Shown here one piece after another: positions 43,215 through 53,088 of a stretch of 64,000 nucleotides of DNA; the stretch's first letter is position 1, and every line of letters starts with the position of its first letter. A program made the translations under genes and the position numbers. Source of the stretch: Burkholderiales bacterium (lineage in GTDB: Bacteria; Pseudomonadota; Gammaproteobacteria; Burkholderiales; Burkholderiaceae_C); contig JACPOI010000022.1 in the NCBI GenBank assembly GCA_016185015.1, positions 1 through 64,000 on the forward strand, written 5' to 3'. The notes beneath the pieces are model-generated. The model had not been told where the DNA came from and ran no database searches. It saw only the letters and a program-made list of their open reading frames with translations.

Positions 43215-45569
43215 ATGAGCAAGCCCGGCAAGAAAGCGCCCCCTGCACCTGCCGCCGTCCCCGCGCCGGCGGGCTCGCTCAAGCTGGCCTTCCTGGGCTG
43301 GTACGGGGTGATCGGCGTCACCCTGGCCTACATCACCCCGGTCAAGCTGCCCTTTGCCGAGGGCTACGCCAAGGAGCACTGGCGGCACGCGCTGGGCAGC
43401 CTGGTGCTGATGCTGATACTGATCGGCGGCATCGTGAGCCTGGCCTTCCATCTGCTCGACGCCAACGACTTCAAGTCGCAGATCGTCGACTACGTCAAGA
43501 CCCACAAGCAGCGCGACCTGGTGCTCGAAGGCGACATCCGCGTGACCTGGTTCCCGCAGCTGGGCCTGGAGACCGGCAAGCTCAGCCTGAGCCAGCGCAA
43601 CAGCAGTCTCAAGTTCGCCTCGGTGGAGAACGCGCGGCTCTACGTCGCCTGGTGGCCGCTGTTCACCAAGCAGGTGCAGGTGGAACGCGTCGTGCTCGAC
43701 GGCGTGCACGCCAACCTGCTGCGCCACCCCGACGGCAGCACCAATTTCGACGACCTGCTGCAACCGGCCGACTGGATGGGCGAACTCCAGTTCGCGGTGG
43801 AGAAGGTGCGTGTGCTCGATTCCACGCTCAACCTCCATGACGAGGCCTCGGGCCAGGCCTATTTCGTGCACGAGCTGAACCTGGAAACCGGCCGCCTGGC
43901 CGACGCCACGTCCGGGCAGGTACAGGCCAGCCTGCGCCTGCAGTCGGCGCAACCGCCGCTGGACCTGCAGCTGCGTCTGAACGCGCAGATGCTTTATGAC
44001 CACGCCGCGCATCGCTACGAGCTGTCCCAGATGGAAGGCCATGCGCAGGGCGAGGCCGGCGCTTTCAACGAACTGCTGCTGGACTGGCGCGGCCGGCTCA
44101 CGGCCTGGCCGGACCAGCACCGGCTGGTGCTGGAGCCTTTCAGCGCCGCGGCGCGCGGCCGGCTGGCGCAAGACCCTTTCGAAGGCAAGCTGGCCATTGC
44201 GCGCGTGCAGCTCACGCGCGACCTCTGGCAGGCCAGCGCCCTTGCCCTGGAAGGTCGCATCACGCGCGAACCGTCCGTGCTGGCCGTCACGCTGCAGATA
44301 CCGACCATCGAAGCGGGCGCCAAGGCCTGGAAGAGCGCCGATATGTTGGGCAGCATCGAACTCAAACACGCGGGCGGCGTGCTGCAGGGACGTGGCAACA
44401 GCCCCTTGCTCTATGACAGCGAGAAACGCCAGCTGCAACTCGAAGCCCTCAACACCAGCTGGACCGTCAGCCACCCCCTGCTGGCCGCGCGCCTGCAGGC
44501 CACGGCCAGCGGCAAGTTGCTGGCCGCCCTGGCCACACAGGAGCTGACGCTGGACGTGAAAGCTGGCGTGGACGACAGCCGGCTCAGCGGCCGCGTGCAG
44601 CTGCAGGACTTCAAGGCGCCGGCCTGGAGCTTCGACCTCGCGGCCAGTGCGCTGGACCTGGACCGCTACCTGGTCAGCGACTGGACGCGCCGCCTGCAGG
44701 AAAGCACACAAGCGCAGGACTTCGACCGGCTCAAGACACTGAACCTGCGTGGCAAGCTGCGCGGCGAGTCCCTGCGCGTGGCGCGCCTGCAGGCCGGTGC
44801 ATTCGCCGCCGAGCTGCGCGCCGCCTCCGGCACGCTCAGCTTGGAGCCCATCACCGCGCAGCTGTATGGCGGCACCCTGCAAGGTGGTTGGACCCTGAGC
44901 GCCGGCGAGGCGCCTTTACTCAGCGTGCGCCAGAAACTCTTGGGCGTGCAGATCGACACGCTGCTGGCCGACCTGAGCGGCGGCGAGTCCCATCTCAGCG
45001 GCAAGGGCAACCTGGTGGCCGACCTGAGCGCGCAGGGCGCCACGCTGCAAACGCTGCGCCAGTCGCTCACGGGCACGGCCAGCCTGGCGCTCACGCGCGG
45101 CACGCTGGCCGGCGTCGACCTGCCCGAGGCCCTGCTCGCGGGCAAGGACCAGCTGGGCCTGGGCGGGGCCGAGCGTCGCGACAGCGTGCGCCTGACCGAG
45201 AACACCGCCTACAACGAATTCAAGGCCAGCCTGGTCGTGACGCAAGGCAAGGCGCGCAGCGAAGACCTGCTGTGGAAGTCGCCGCTCTTCACAGGCAAGG
45301 GCGAAGCAGACCTGGACCTCGACACCCTGCAACTGGATGGCTGGCTCGATGCCACGGTGACGCCGGGTCTCAAGCGTGCCAGCGCAGGCGAGTTGGCTGA
45401 ACTCGCGGGCATCAACATCCCCATGCGCATCAACGGCCCCCTGACCACGGCCACGCTCAGCTACAGCCTGGGCGAGGCCAGCGGCGGCGGCCTGGGCCGG
45501 CTGGCGCGGCTCAACCAGGCGCGCCAAGCCGCCAGCCTGACCGTAGCCGCCCCGGCCGGCGCCCGATAG
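43215..45569 (+). CDS. AsmA family envelope protein
   Basis: A 784-residue inner-membrane-anchored periplasmic protein. A Pro/Ala-rich cytoplasmic head is followed by a transmembrane helix at about 60-80 (LGSLVLMLILIGGIVSLAFHLL). The AsmA N-terminal block LVLEGDIRVTWFPQLGLETGKLSLSQRN and VQVERVVLDGVHANLLRHPDGSTNFDDLL are typical, as is the C-terminal SLTGTASLALTRGTLAGVDLPEAL. AsmA-like proteins form bridge-like structures in lipid transport to the outer membrane. The ATG at 43215 is used because upstream residues show no family match. Confidence 0.88.
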   Translation: MSKPGKKAPPAPAAVPAPAGSLKLAFLGWYGVIGVTLAYITPVKLPFAEGYAKEHWRHALGSLVLMLILIGGIVSLAFHLLDANDFKSQIVDYVKTHKQRDLVLEGDIRVTWFPQLGLETGKLSLSQRNSSLKFASVENARLYVAWWPLFTKQVQVERVVLDGVHANLLRHPDGSTNFDDLLQPADWMGELQFAVEKVRVLDSTLNLHDEASGQAYFVHELNLETGRLADATSGQVQASLRLQSAQPPLDLQLRLNAQMLYDHAAHRYELSQMEGHAQGEAGAFNELLLDWRGRLTAWPDQHRLVLEPFSAAARGRLAQDPFEGKLAIARVQLTRDLWQASALALEGRITREPSVLAVTLQIPTIEAGAKAWKSADMLGSIELKHAGGVLQGRGNSPLLYDSEKRQLQLEALNTSWTVSHPLLAARLQATASGKLLAALATQELTLDVKAGVDDSRLSGRVQLQDFKAPAWSFDLAASALDLDRYLVSDWTRRLQESTQAQDFDRLKTLNLRGKLRGESLRVARLQAGAFAAELRAASGTLSLEPITAQLYGGTLQGGWTLSAGEAPLLSVRQKLLGVQIDTLLADLSGGESHLSGKGNLVADLSAQGATLQTLRQSLTGTASLALTRGTLAGVDLPEALLAGKDQLGLGGAERRDSVRLTENTAYNEFKASLVVTQGKARSEDLLWKSPLFTGKGEADLDLDTLQLDGWLDATVTPGLKRASAGELAELAGINIPMRINGPLTTATLSYSLGEASGGGLGRLARLNQARQAASLTVAAPAGAR

Positions 45570-45639
45570 ACCGTCGCAGCCGCGACAAGGGTCGGTACCG
45601 ACCCTCACTACATTGGCAGGCTTCACCACGGGAGCTGCC

Positions 45640-46059
45640 ATGACCCCCCAAGCCACCCTGGCGCAACTGCGCGCCATCAACCAGCAGGCCGCCTTCAACC
45701 GCTGGGCAGGCATCGAAGTCACACACGCCGAAACCGGCGCCGCCGAGATCAGCATGCCCTGGCGCGCGGAGATCGGGCAGTACGCCGGCTTCCTGCATGC
45801 GGGCCTGATCGGCGCGCTCATCGACACCGCCTGCGGCTTTGCTGCGGCCACCGTCGCCGGGCGTGTGCTGGCTGTGCACTACAGCGTGAACTGCCTGCGC
45901 CCGGCAGTGGGCGAGCGCTTCATCGCGCGGGCCCGCGTGGTCAAACCTGGCAAGACCCAGGTCTTCACGACCTGCGAGCTGTATGCGGCTCAGAACGGCG
46001 AAGAGAAACTCGTGGCCACGGGCGAGACCCTGCTCACGCCGGTCGGCGACGCCGGCTGA
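45640..46059 (+). CDS. PaaI-type hotdog thioesterase
   Basis: A 139-residue hotdog-fold protein with the PaaI/4HBT pattern FNRWAGIEVTHAETGAAEISMPWR, QYAGFLHAGLIGALIDTACGFAA, AVHYSVNCLRPAVGERFIARARVV and a C-terminal ATGETLLTPVG. It probably hydrolyses a short or aromatic acyl-CoA. The ATG at 45640 has GGGAG five bases upstream. Confidence 0.86.
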   Translation: MTPQATLAQLRAINQQAAFNRWAGIEVTHAETGAAEISMPWRAEIGQYAGFLHAGLIGALIDTACGFAAATVAGRVLAVHYSVNCLRPAVGERFIARARVVKPGKTQVFTTCELYAAQNGEEKLVATGETLLTPVGDAG

Positions 46060-46103
46060 GACCCATCTTGCGCCTGGATCTGGCGCCGGGGAGAATGCGC
46101 TCC

Positions 46104-46379
46104 ATGCAAAGCAAGACTTTCACGATCGGCCGCTTCCGCCGAGCGGACTACGACGTCGCTACCCAGCAGTTGGACCTGCACCGTGACGACAAGACCGTAT
46201 TCGCCTACACGCACGTGCCGCAGGAAGTCTTTCGCCGGCTGTGCAGCGCGCCGAACCCGACAACCTATTGGGAGGACCGGATTGCGGAGGAGTATCCGAA
46301 GGGGGTGCCGATGAGCAAAGGTGCAGGCGCGGACGATACGGCGCAGAAGTTTCAGGACCTGTTTGGCGGCGGAGAGTGA
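46104..46379 (+). CDS. Small KTSC-like domain protein
   Basis: A 91-residue protein with IGRFRRADYDVATQQLDLHRDDKTVFAYTHVPQEVFRRLCSAPNPTTYWEDRIAEEYP: the pattern strand-turn-strand then VPxxVxxxLxxA resembles the KTSC domain found in phage and bacterial proteins. The function is unknown. An in-frame ATG at 46095 is an alternative start, but the GGGGAG ribosome site is spaced better for 46104. Confidence 0.65.
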   Translation: MQSKTFTIGRFRRADYDVATQQLDLHRDDKTVFAYTHVPQEVFRRLCSAPNPTTYWEDRIAEEYPKGVPMSKGAGADDTAQKFQDLFGGGE

Positions 46380-46406
46380 CCCGGTCGATGGCGATGGAGG
46401 GCGTGA

Positions 46407-47015
46407 TCAGCGGCCGCCCGCGCGCTCGAGCTCGAACAGCGGCACCTCGGCCTGGTGGCTCAGCCAGAGGCCTCCGCCCAACTCCGTGAACCCGTCCGAC
46501 AGGCCGCGCCGGTACAGCCGGGCGGGGTGACGGAACAGGCGCGGGTCGGTCAACGTCGCGTCAATGGTTTCACGGTCGTAGTCCTCGGCCACCGCGGCTT
46601 CCACGTACAGGGCGCCCCGGCTCAGTGTGGCCAGGTTGCGCAGCGCCCGCTTCAGATCGACCTCGCTCAGGTAGGGCAGCACGCCCTGGCAGATCACCAG
46701 GTCGAAGGGCTCGGCGCACCGATAGTCCACCACCGATCCGCGCTCCCATCCGTAGCGCGTGCAGAGGTAGTCGCTGACCTCCACGCCGTGGTAGCTGACG
46801 CCGGGAAAGTGTGGCGCCAGCAGCTCGCGCCACAGGCCGATGCCGCAGCCCACATCCAGCACCCGCCGCACGGGCACGCGCAGGTACTTGAGGTAACTGC
46901 ACACGAAGGCGCTCAAGCGCGCCATATGTGCGGGGTCGAGCCCGCTGGTCTTCTTGTCGAAGTAGTAGCGCTGGTAGTAGGCTTCGTCGAACCACTGGTC
47001 ACTGGCAGATTGCAC
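46407..47015 (-). CDS. Class I SAM-dependent methyltransferase
   Basis: A 202-residue methyltransferase. Motif I is VLDVGCGIGLWRELL (SAM binding), followed by YHGVEVSDYLCTRYGWE and FDLVICQGVLPYLSEVDL. A GTG start at 47015 preceded by GGAA is used; no in-frame ATG fits. The substrate is unknown. It is convergent with the KTSC-like gene and 99 bp downstream of the sirtuin gene. Confidence 0.8.
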   Translation of the reverse strand: MQSASDQWFDEAYYQRYYFDKKTSGLDPAHMARLSAFVCSYLKYLRVPVRRVLDVGCGIGLWRELLAPHFPGVSYHGVEVSDYLCTRYGWERGSVVDYRCAEPFDLVICQGVLPYLSEVDLKRALRNLATLSRGALYVEAAVAEDYDRETIDATLTDPRLFRHPARLYRRGLSDGFTELGGGLWLSHQAEVPLFELERAGGR

Positions 47016-47114
47016 GATGGTTCCTTTTCTCTGCGGCGTTCGGCACGGGGAGTCATCGTGGAGTATGGCGCAGGGCGCCGGCAGGTTCAGGTGCGCTGGA
47101 CGAACCTGCAGCGC

Positions 47115-47939
47115 CTATGCAGCCAGCTCCGCTGCCAGTGCCTCGATGGCTGCACCCACTTCTGCTTCCAGCTTGAGCGACAACACCGGATCGGCCCGTG
47201 TCCTTCCCCGGTTCACCGCGGCCACTGGCCTGCCCGCCGCCACCGCCTCCTCCACAAAGCGGTAACCCGAATACACCATCAGCGAGGAGCCCGCCACAAG
47301 CACGGCATCGGCCTGGGCCAGTGCAGCGCGCACGTCGGCCACGCGCTCGCGCGGCACGCTTTCACCAAAGAACACCACATCCGGCTTGAGCAGGCCGCCG
47401 CACTGCGGGCAAACGGGCACGTGGAAGGAAGCAAAGTCGAGCGACTCCAGATCTGCATCGCCATCTGGCAGGCTGCGCGCATCGAGCGCCAGCCAGTCCG
47501 GGTTGCGCGCCATCAGCGCCTCCTGCAAATCACGACGCGGTGAACGCGCGCCGCAACCCAGACAGCACACCGTGTCGATGCGGCCATGCAGGTCCACCAC
47601 CGCAGCACTGCCCGCGGCCTGGTGCAAACCGTCAACGTTCTGCGTGACAAGCTGCACGATGCGGCCCGCGCGCTCCAGCTGCGCCAGCGCGTGGTGCGCG
47701 GCCGTGGGCAAGGCACCGGCCATGGTGCGCCAGCCCAGCATGCTGCGGGCCCAGTAGCGCCGCCGCGCCAGCGCACTTTCCACGAAAAGCTGATAACGCA
47801 TGGGCTCGCGGCGTTTCCAGGCGCCGTTTTCGTCACGGTAATCGGGAATGCCGGCGGCGGTGCTGCAGCCGGCGCCAGTAATGACCAGCAGGCGCGGGTG
47901 CTGGGTCACGAAATCGATCAGGGGTTGCAGGCCGTCCAT
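47115..47939 (-). CDS. NAD-dependent protein deacylase, class II sirtuin
   Basis: A 274-residue Sir2-family protein. NAD-binding motif GAGCSTAAGIPDYRD, TQNVDGLHQAAG, catalytic His in VDLHGRID, four zinc cysteines in VCCLGCGAR and PVCPQCGGLLKPDVVFFGE, and GSSLMVYSGYRF. The insert between the zinc pairs and the KPDVVFFGE motif are typical of class II (SIRT4-like) sirtuins. Likely removes acyl groups from lysines, or has lipoamidase or ADP-ribosyl activity. Confidence 0.92.
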   Translation of the reverse strand: MDGLQPLIDFVTQHPRLLVITGAGCSTAAGIPDYRDENGAWKRREPMRYQLFVESALARRRYWARSMLGWRTMAGALPTAAHHALAQLERAGRIVQLVTQNVDGLHQAAGSAAVVDLHGRIDTVCCLGCGARSPRRDLQEALMARNPDWLALDARSLPDGDADLESLDFASFHVPVCPQCGGLLKPDVVFFGESVPRERVADVRAALAQADAVLVAGSSLMVYSGYRFVEEAVAAGRPVAAVNRGRTRADPVLSLKLEAEVGAAIEALAAELAA

Positions 47940-48193
47940 GGGCGGATTGTGCGGTGTGGGTAAAGCAGGCCGGGAAATTCGTGTGACTTATTTCACACCA
48001 GCGCCGGCCCGGCGGATGGCACCGTGAATTAATCGACATAAACGAATGCGGCGAGTGTCACGCGCTGTTGCGCTTTTTTACAAACGACTTAGTCTCACTA
48101 CACGACGAAGTTGCAGCGAGAAATGGACGGCCAAACCCACAAGGGGCCCCTGGTTCTTCGGCGTGACTACACAACACACCAAGGAGTTTCACC

Positions 48194-48511
48194 ATGAAAA
48201 AGATCGCAGTTTCCCTGGCCCTCAGCGCCATCGCCTTTGCCGCACAAGCCCAGAGCATGGACGCCCCCGGCTCCGCCGTGTCCCGCTTCGTGGACCAGCC
48301 TTACAACTGCGCGCAGATGCTGGGCGGCGGCAATGACGGCGACACCTTGTCCACCAGCTACAACGTCGCGCTGGACGCCTCCCTCCAGGAAATCAAGGCG
48401 CCGGTGGACCAGGCCTTCGCCCTCCTGAACGCACGCTGCGCACAGCGCGTCATCAGCGAACGCCAGTCGCAGGGTGTGGCCCGCGTGAGCGAGTTGAGCC
48501 TCGCGCGCTGA
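48194..48511 (+). CDS. Small secreted protein of unknown function
   Basis: A 105-residue protein with a clean signal peptide, MKKIAVSLALSAIAFAAQAQ. The mature part of about 85 residues has two cysteines (YNCAQMLGG and LNARCAQRV) that could form a disulfide. No known domain is recognised. AAGGAG precedes the ATG. A strong terminator follows 50 bp after the stop codon. The 254-bp upstream gap holds no gene; I cannot assign a promoter there. Confidence 0.75.
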   Translation: MKKIAVSLALSAIAFAAQAQSMDAPGSAVSRFVDQPYNCAQMLGGGNDGDTLSTSYNVALDASLQEIKAPVDQAFALLNARCAQRVISERQSQGVARVSELSLAR

Positions 48512-48528
48512 ACGCCTGCCCCCGGTTT

Positions 48529-48586
48529 GAGGTTGATGCGAGGAGCGTCAACCCCCAATGAAAACGGCACCTGACGGTGCCGTTTT
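48529..48586 (+). terminator. Hairpin and intrinsic terminator after the secreted protein gene
   Basis: AAAACGGCACC at 48561-48571 and GGTGCCGTTTT at 48576-48586 form an 11-bp stem with a TGAC loop and T/A ends, so it can stop transcription from both sides (this gene and convergent glcB). A preceding weaker hairpin, GGTTGATGC with GCGTCAACC, spans 48529-48553. Confidence 0.88.
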
Positions 48587-48665
48587 CATTTTGCAAAGCC
48601 GGATTCTGGCTTGGCGGGGCGGCTTCAACCGCTGGTCAAGCCTGCGCTTGACCCCCGCACACGGG

Positions 48666-50882
48666 TCAGTGTGCGGCTTTCACTTTCAGGCGCCAGGCGT
48701 GCAGCAGCGGCTCGGTGTAGCCGCTGGGCTGCTCCAGGCCCTTGAAGACCAGGTCGGTGGCGGCCTTGTAGGCCATGGAGGTGGCGAAGTTGCCGGCCAT
48801 CTTCTGGTACAGCGGGTCACCGGCGTTCTGCTGGTCCACCACGGCGGCCATGCGCTCGAAGGTGGCGCGCACCTGCGCTTCGTTAGTGATGCCGTGCAGC
48901 AGCCAGTTGGCCATGTGCTGGCTGGAGATGCGCAGCGTGGCGCGGTCTTCCATCAGGCCCACGTTGTGGATGTCGGGCACCTTGGAGCAGCCCACGCCCT
49001 GGTCGATCCAGCGCACCACATAGCCCAGGATACCCTGTGCGTTGTTGTCCAGCTCCTGCTGGATTTCCTCAGGTGTCCACTTCGGCTTGCTGGCGACGGG
49101 GATGGTCAGCAGACCGGTGAGCAGCTTCTCTTCGGTGGCCTTGAAGTTCTTGGCGGTGGCCTGCTGCTCCAGCGTGTCCTGGATCTCGGCCACGTTGACC
49201 TGGTGGTAGTGCAGGGCGTGCAGGGTGGCCGCGGTGGGCGAGGGCACCCAGGCGGTGTTGGCACCAGCCAGCGGGTGCACCACCTTTTGCTTGAGCATGG
49301 CGGCCATCAGGTCGGGCATGGCCCACATGCCCTTGCCGATCTGGGCGCGGCCCTTGAGGCCGCAGGCCAGGCCTTCGAGCACATTGCTCTGCTCGTAGGC
49401 GGCAATCCACTCGGTACCCTTCATGTCGGCCTTGCGGATCATGGGGCCGGCGTACATGGCGGTGTGCATCTCGTCGCCGGTGCGGTCCAGGAAGCCGGTG
49501 TTGATGAAGGCCACGCGGCTCTTGGCGGCGGCGATACAGGCCTTGAGGTTCACGCTGGTGCGGCGCTCTTCGTCCATGATGCCCAGCTTGACGGTGTTCT
49601 CGGCCAGGCCCAGCATCTGCTCGACGCGGGCGAACAGTTCGGAGGCAAAGCCCACCTCGGCCGGGCCGTGCATCTTGGGCTTGACGATGTAGATGGAGCC
49701 GGTGCGCGAGTTGCGCACGCCGTTCTGCGTCAGGCCCTTGAGGTCGTGCAGGGCGATGGTGGTGGTGATGACGGCGTCCATGATGCCTTCATGGATCTCG
49801 CTGCCGTCGCCGTAGAGGATGGCCGGGTTGGTCATCAGGTGGCCAACGTTGCGCACGAACAGCAGCGAGCGGCCATGCAGACGGATCTCTTCGCCGTTGG
49901 CGCCCTTGTAGATGCGGTCGGCGTTGAGGCGGCGCACAAAGGTCTTGCCGCCCTTGCTCACCTCTTCGGTCAGCGTGCCCTTGAGGATGCCCAGCCAGTT
50001 GTCATAGGCCAGCACCTTGTCGTCGGCGTCGACCACGGCCACGGAGTCTTCCAGGTCCAGGATGGTGGAGAGCGCGGCCTCGACCAGCAGGTCGCTCACG
50101 CCGGCAGCGTCGCTGCGGCCGATGGGTGTGCTGCGGTCGAACTGGATCTCGATGTGGATGCCGTTGTTGCGCAGCAGCACGGCCGAGGGCGCCACCGCGC
50201 TGCCCTGGTAACCCACGAACTTGTGCGCGTCGACCAGGCAGTATTTGCTGCCGTCTTTCAGCGCCACCTTCAGCTTGCCACCTTCGACGGTGTAAGCGGT
50301 GGCGTTCAGATGCGAGCCCTTGACCAGCGGGGCCACACGGTCCAGCACGTGGCGCGCGTATTCGATGACCTTGGCGCCGCGTTTCGGGTTGTAGCTCTTG
50401 CCGTCGGGGCCGGCCTTGGTGGCGCCGCCGTCTTCGGGCAGGGCATCGGTGCCGTAGAGCGCGTCGTACAGCGAACCCCAGCGCGCGTTGGCGGCGTTGA
50501 GCGCGTAGCGCGCGTTCAGGATGGGCACCACCAGCTGCGGGCCGGCCTGCACGGCCAGCTCGGCGTCCACGTTGGCGGTGTCGCTGTGCACTTCGGCAGG
50601 CACCGGGGCCAGGTAACCCGTCTTCTCCAGGAAGGCGCGGTAGGCCTTCATGTCCTTGATGGGGCCGGGGTGGGCCTTGTGCCAGGCATCCATCTCCAGC
50701 TGCAGGCGGTCGCGCTCGGCCAGCAGGGCGGCGTTCTTGGGGCCCAGGTCGTGGGCGATGGCGTCGAAGCCCTTCCAGAAATCCGCGCTGCTGATGCCGG
50801 TGCCCGGCAGCACCTTGTCTTCAATGAAGCGGTACAGCTGGGTGGCGACTTGCAGCCGGTGGGTTTTGGTGCGTTGCGTCAT
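48666..50882 (-). CDS. glcB: Malate synthase G
   Basis: It condenses glyoxylate with acetyl-CoA to malate. The 738-residue single-chain enzyme starts [22 protein letters not shown] and has [34 protein letters not shown]-type core (catalytic Arg), [49 protein letters not shown] and the catalytic Asp region. GAGGAG precedes the ATG. The haloacid dehalogenase gene lies 45 bp upstream on the same strand, so the two probably form an operon that handles two-carbon acids. Confidence 0.96.
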   Translation of the reverse strand: MTQRTKTHRLQVATQLYRFIEDKVLPGTGISSADFWKGFDAIAHDLGPKNAALLAERDRLQLEMDAWHKAHPGPIKDMKAYRAFLEKTGYLAPVPAEVHSDTANVDAELAVQAGPQLVVPILNARYALNAANARWGSLYDALYGTDALPEDGGATKAGPDGKSYNPKRGAKVIEYARHVLDRVAPLVKGSHLNATAYTVEGGKLKVALKDGSKYCLVDAHKFVGYQGSAVAPSAVLLRNNGIHIEIQFDRSTPIGRSDAAGVSDLLVEAALSTILDLEDSVAVVDADDKVLAYDNWLGILKGTLTEEVSKGGKTFVRRLNADRIYKGANGEEIRLHGRSLLFVRNVGHLMTNPAILYGDGSEIHEGIMDAVITTTIALHDLKGLTQNGVRNSRTGSIYIVKPKMHGPAEVGFASELFARVEQMLGLAENTVKLGIMDEERRTSVNLKACIAAAKSRVAFINTGFLDRTGDEMHTAMYAGPMIRKADMKGTEWIAAYEQSNVLEGLACGLKGRAQIGKGMWAMPDLMAAMLKQKVVHPLAGANTAWVPSPTAATLHALHYHQVNVAEIQDTLEQQATAKNFKATEEKLLTGLLTIPVASKPKWTPEEIQQELDNNAQGILGYVVRWIDQGVGCSKVPDIHNVGLMEDRATLRISSQHMANWLLHGITNEAQVRATFERMAAVVDQQNAGDPLYQKMAGNFATSMAYKAATDLVFKGLEQPSGYTEPLLHAWRLKVKAAH

Positions 50883-50927
50883 GGTCTTAACTCCTCAAGC
50901 TTGAAAAATCGTGTGCGGGCGTCGGCG

Positions 50928-51638
50928 TCATTCCGCGGGGAAGAAGCCGAGCACGTCGTTGAGCGTGTTGCCGGTGCGCGTGGGCTGGGTGCCCAGTTCC
51001 TCGAAAGGCAGCGCATAGCGGTTAACCCACAGGGTCCGGTAGCCGTACCAGGTGGCGGCCAGTGCGTCCCAGCTGTTGCTGCTGACGAAGACGATCTGCG
51101 TGGCACGCAGGCCGGTCGCCTGCTCGCCCAGCGCGTACGCCTCGGGGTGGGTCTTGTACTTGCGCACCGCGTCCACGCTGATGACGTGGTCCATCAGGCC
51201 TTCGAGGCCCGCGCTGCGCACGGCGATGCCCAGCATCTCGGGGTCGCCGTTGGAAAGAATGCCGGTCGTGATGCCGCGTGCCTTGAGCGCCTGCAGCACG
51301 TCCCGGTTCTCGGGGAAGGCGCTCAGGTGGCGGTACTGGTTCATCAGCTGCAACTCGGCCTCGGGCGTAAGCGTGAGCTTGAGGCGCTTGCAGGCGTAAC
51401 GCAGGCCGGCCTGCGTGAGCTGCCAGAAGGGCTGGTAGTGCGTGCCGTGGTTGCTGGTGGTGACCAGACGCGTGTATTCGATCTGCTTGTCGCGCCAGAG
51501 CTGGCCCAGGGCCTGGCCCTGGCCGGGGAACAGCTGCTCTGCCACCAAGCCGACGCTGTAGACGTCGAACAAGGTGCCATAGGCGTCAAACAGCACGGCT
51601 TTCGGCTGTGACGTGGCAGAGGCGCGGACTTTTTCCAT
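50928..51638 (-). CDS. L-2-haloacid dehalogenase (HAD type II)
   Basis: A 236-residue HAD hydrolase. All residues used by L-2-haloacid dehalogenases can be placed: nucleophile Asp18 in FDAYGTLFD, the Arg in LWRDKQIEY, SNGD, Lys and Tyr spaced six apart in KTHPEAY, and SSNSWD with Ser, Asn and Asp. It replaces the halogen of short 2-haloacids with hydroxyl; chloroacetate would give glycolate. The downstream malate synthase G would use the glyoxylate from glycolate oxidation. A LysR gene diverges from it. Confidence 0.9.
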   Translation of the reverse strand: MEKVRASATSQPKAVLFDAYGTLFDVYSVGLVAEQLFPGQGQALGQLWRDKQIEYTRLVTTSNHGTHYQPFWQLTQAGLRYACKRLKLTLTPEAELQLMNQYRHLSAFPENRDVLQALKARGITTGILSNGDPEMLGIAVRSAGLEGLMDHVISVDAVRKYKTHPEAYALGEQATGLRATQIVFVSSNSWDALAATWYGYRTLWVNRYALPFEELGTQPTRTGNTLNDVLGFFPAE

Positions 51639-51653
51639 GCCTCCACTTTATTT

Positions 51654-51710
51654 GATACTTTCAAAACCATTAATAGCAAAATAATGCGTAAATTGCGAAC
51701 AAAAAGTATC
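51654..51710. promoter_or_regulatory. AT-rich divergent promoter region with GATACTTT/AAAGTATC inverted repeat
   Basis: GATACTTT at 51654-51661 and AAAGTATC at 51703-51710 are perfect inverted repeats 41 bp apart in an unusually AT-rich stretch between the dehalogenase gene and the LysR gene. LysR-type regulators bind separated sites of this kind; assignment to the neighbouring LysR protein is inference. Confidence 0.45.
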
Positions 51711-51827
51711 GAATCAACTTTTTGGGGCCCAGAAGGCCAGGAACGGCATAATCAGGGCGGTCGACGATGGAAACACAACAATCGACGCCTTCTTTCATGA
51801 TCTGTCGTTTTTTGACAGCCAATTTTG

Positions 51828-52739
51828 ATGAACATGCCCTTTGATCTGGTCGATCTGCGCCTCATGGTGCGCATCGCCGAAGCCGACAGCCTGACCAAAG
51901 GCGCCGAGGCGGCCCATATGTCGGCCCCCGCAGCCAGCACCCGCATCAAGAACATCGAGGAAAGCCTGGGCGTCAAGCTGCTGCACCGCAGCTCCCAGGG
52001 CGTGACGCTCACGCCGCCGGGCCAGGCCTTTGTGCACCATGCCCGCCTGGTGCTGGGCCAGTTGGAACACCTGCGCACCGACCTGCAGGAGTACGCGCGC
52101 GGCATCCGCGGCCATTTGCGCGTGCACGCCAACACCACGGCCCTGGGCGAGTTCCTGCCGCCGGTGCTGCGCTCTTACCTGCTGGCCCACCCGGACGTGA
52201 ACGTGGACCTGCAGGAGCGCCTGAGCCACGACATCGTGCGCGCGGTGTCGGAGGGGCAGACCGACATCGGCATCGTGGCCGGCCTGGTGCGCACCGAGAA
52301 CCTGCAGGTGCTGCCCTACCGGCGCGACCGCCTGGTGCTGGTGGTGCCGCGCGGCCATGCGCTGGCCGGCGCCAGCGCCGTGAGCTTTGCCGACACGCTG
52401 GACTTCGACCACGTGGGCCTGCACGAGAGCAGCGCCATCCGCGCCTTCCTGCAGCAGATCTGCGAAGGGCTGCACCGCCCCATGCAGCAACGCATCCAGG
52501 TCAGCAACTTCGAGGCGGCCTGCCGCATGGTGGAGGCCGCGGTGGGCGTGGCCATCCTGCCCGGCTCGGCCGCGCACCGCCACGCCCAGACCATGGCCAT
52601 CAGCATCGTGCCCCTGGCCGACCCCTGGGCCGAACGCGCCATGCAGATCGTGGTGCGCAGCCTGGACGCGCTGCCGGCCTACGCGCGGGAGCTGGTGGAT
52701 TTGCTGGTGGAGGATGCGAAACAGGGCGGTGGCGGATAG
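51828..52739 (+). CDS. LysR-family transcriptional regulator
   Basis: A 303-residue LysR protein. Helix-turn-helix at about 5-65 (LVDLRLMVRIAEADSLTKGAEAAHMSAPAASTRIKNIEESLGVKLLHRSSQGVTLTPPG), then an effector domain from about 90. It diverges from the haloacid dehalogenase-glcB genes and is likely their regulator. ATG codons at 51828 and 51834 are both possible starts. Confidence 0.92.
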   Translation: MNMPFDLVDLRLMVRIAEADSLTKGAEAAHMSAPAASTRIKNIEESLGVKLLHRSSQGVTLTPPGQAFVHHARLVLGQLEHLRTDLQEYARGIRGHLRVHANTTALGEFLPPVLRSYLLAHPDVNVDLQERLSHDIVRAVSEGQTDIGIVAGLVRTENLQVLPYRRDRLVLVVPRGHALAGASAVSFADTLDFDHVGLHESSAIRAFLQQICEGLHRPMQQRIQVSNFEAACRMVEAAVGVAILPGSAAHRHAQTMAISIVPLADPWAERAMQIVVRSLDALPAYARELVDLLVEDAKQGGGG

Positions 52740-52879
52740 GAAGCGCGCGTGGGCGAGACGGCCAAAGCCGTACGCTTCGTTACCGCTGATACGGATTCGC
52801 GCTTGTCTGCGCGGTAGCCCGTCCGGACAATCGACCACTCCCGCATTGCACACGAGCGCCTAGGTGCGCCGACCACCCC

Positions 52880-53080
52880 ATGCACCACAACCTGCTGTTC
52901 CGCTTCAAGATCTCGCTGCTGGCCGTCTTTGTCCTGTTCACTTTGCTGGGCCTGGCGGCGCCCAGCATGAAGGCGCTGCTCATCGGCCTGCTGGCCCTGG
53001 GTGCGTCGCTGGTGATAGCCATCGCCAACTTCGTGATGGCCGAGCAGCAGGTGAAACGCGAACTCCACTCATCCTTCTGA
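52880..53080 (+). CDS. Small two-helix membrane protein
   Basis: A 66-residue protein made of two hydrophobic helices (ISLLAVFVLFTLLGLAAP and ALLIGLLALGASLVIAIANFVMA) and a charged tail EQQVKRELHSSF. No family is recognised. No ribosome site is evident, so coding is likely but not certain. Confidence 0.5.
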   Translation: MHHNLLFRFKISLLAVFVLFTLLGLAAPSMKALLIGLLALGASLVIAIANFVMAEQQVKRELHSSF

Positions 53081-53088
53081 GGAGCGAC

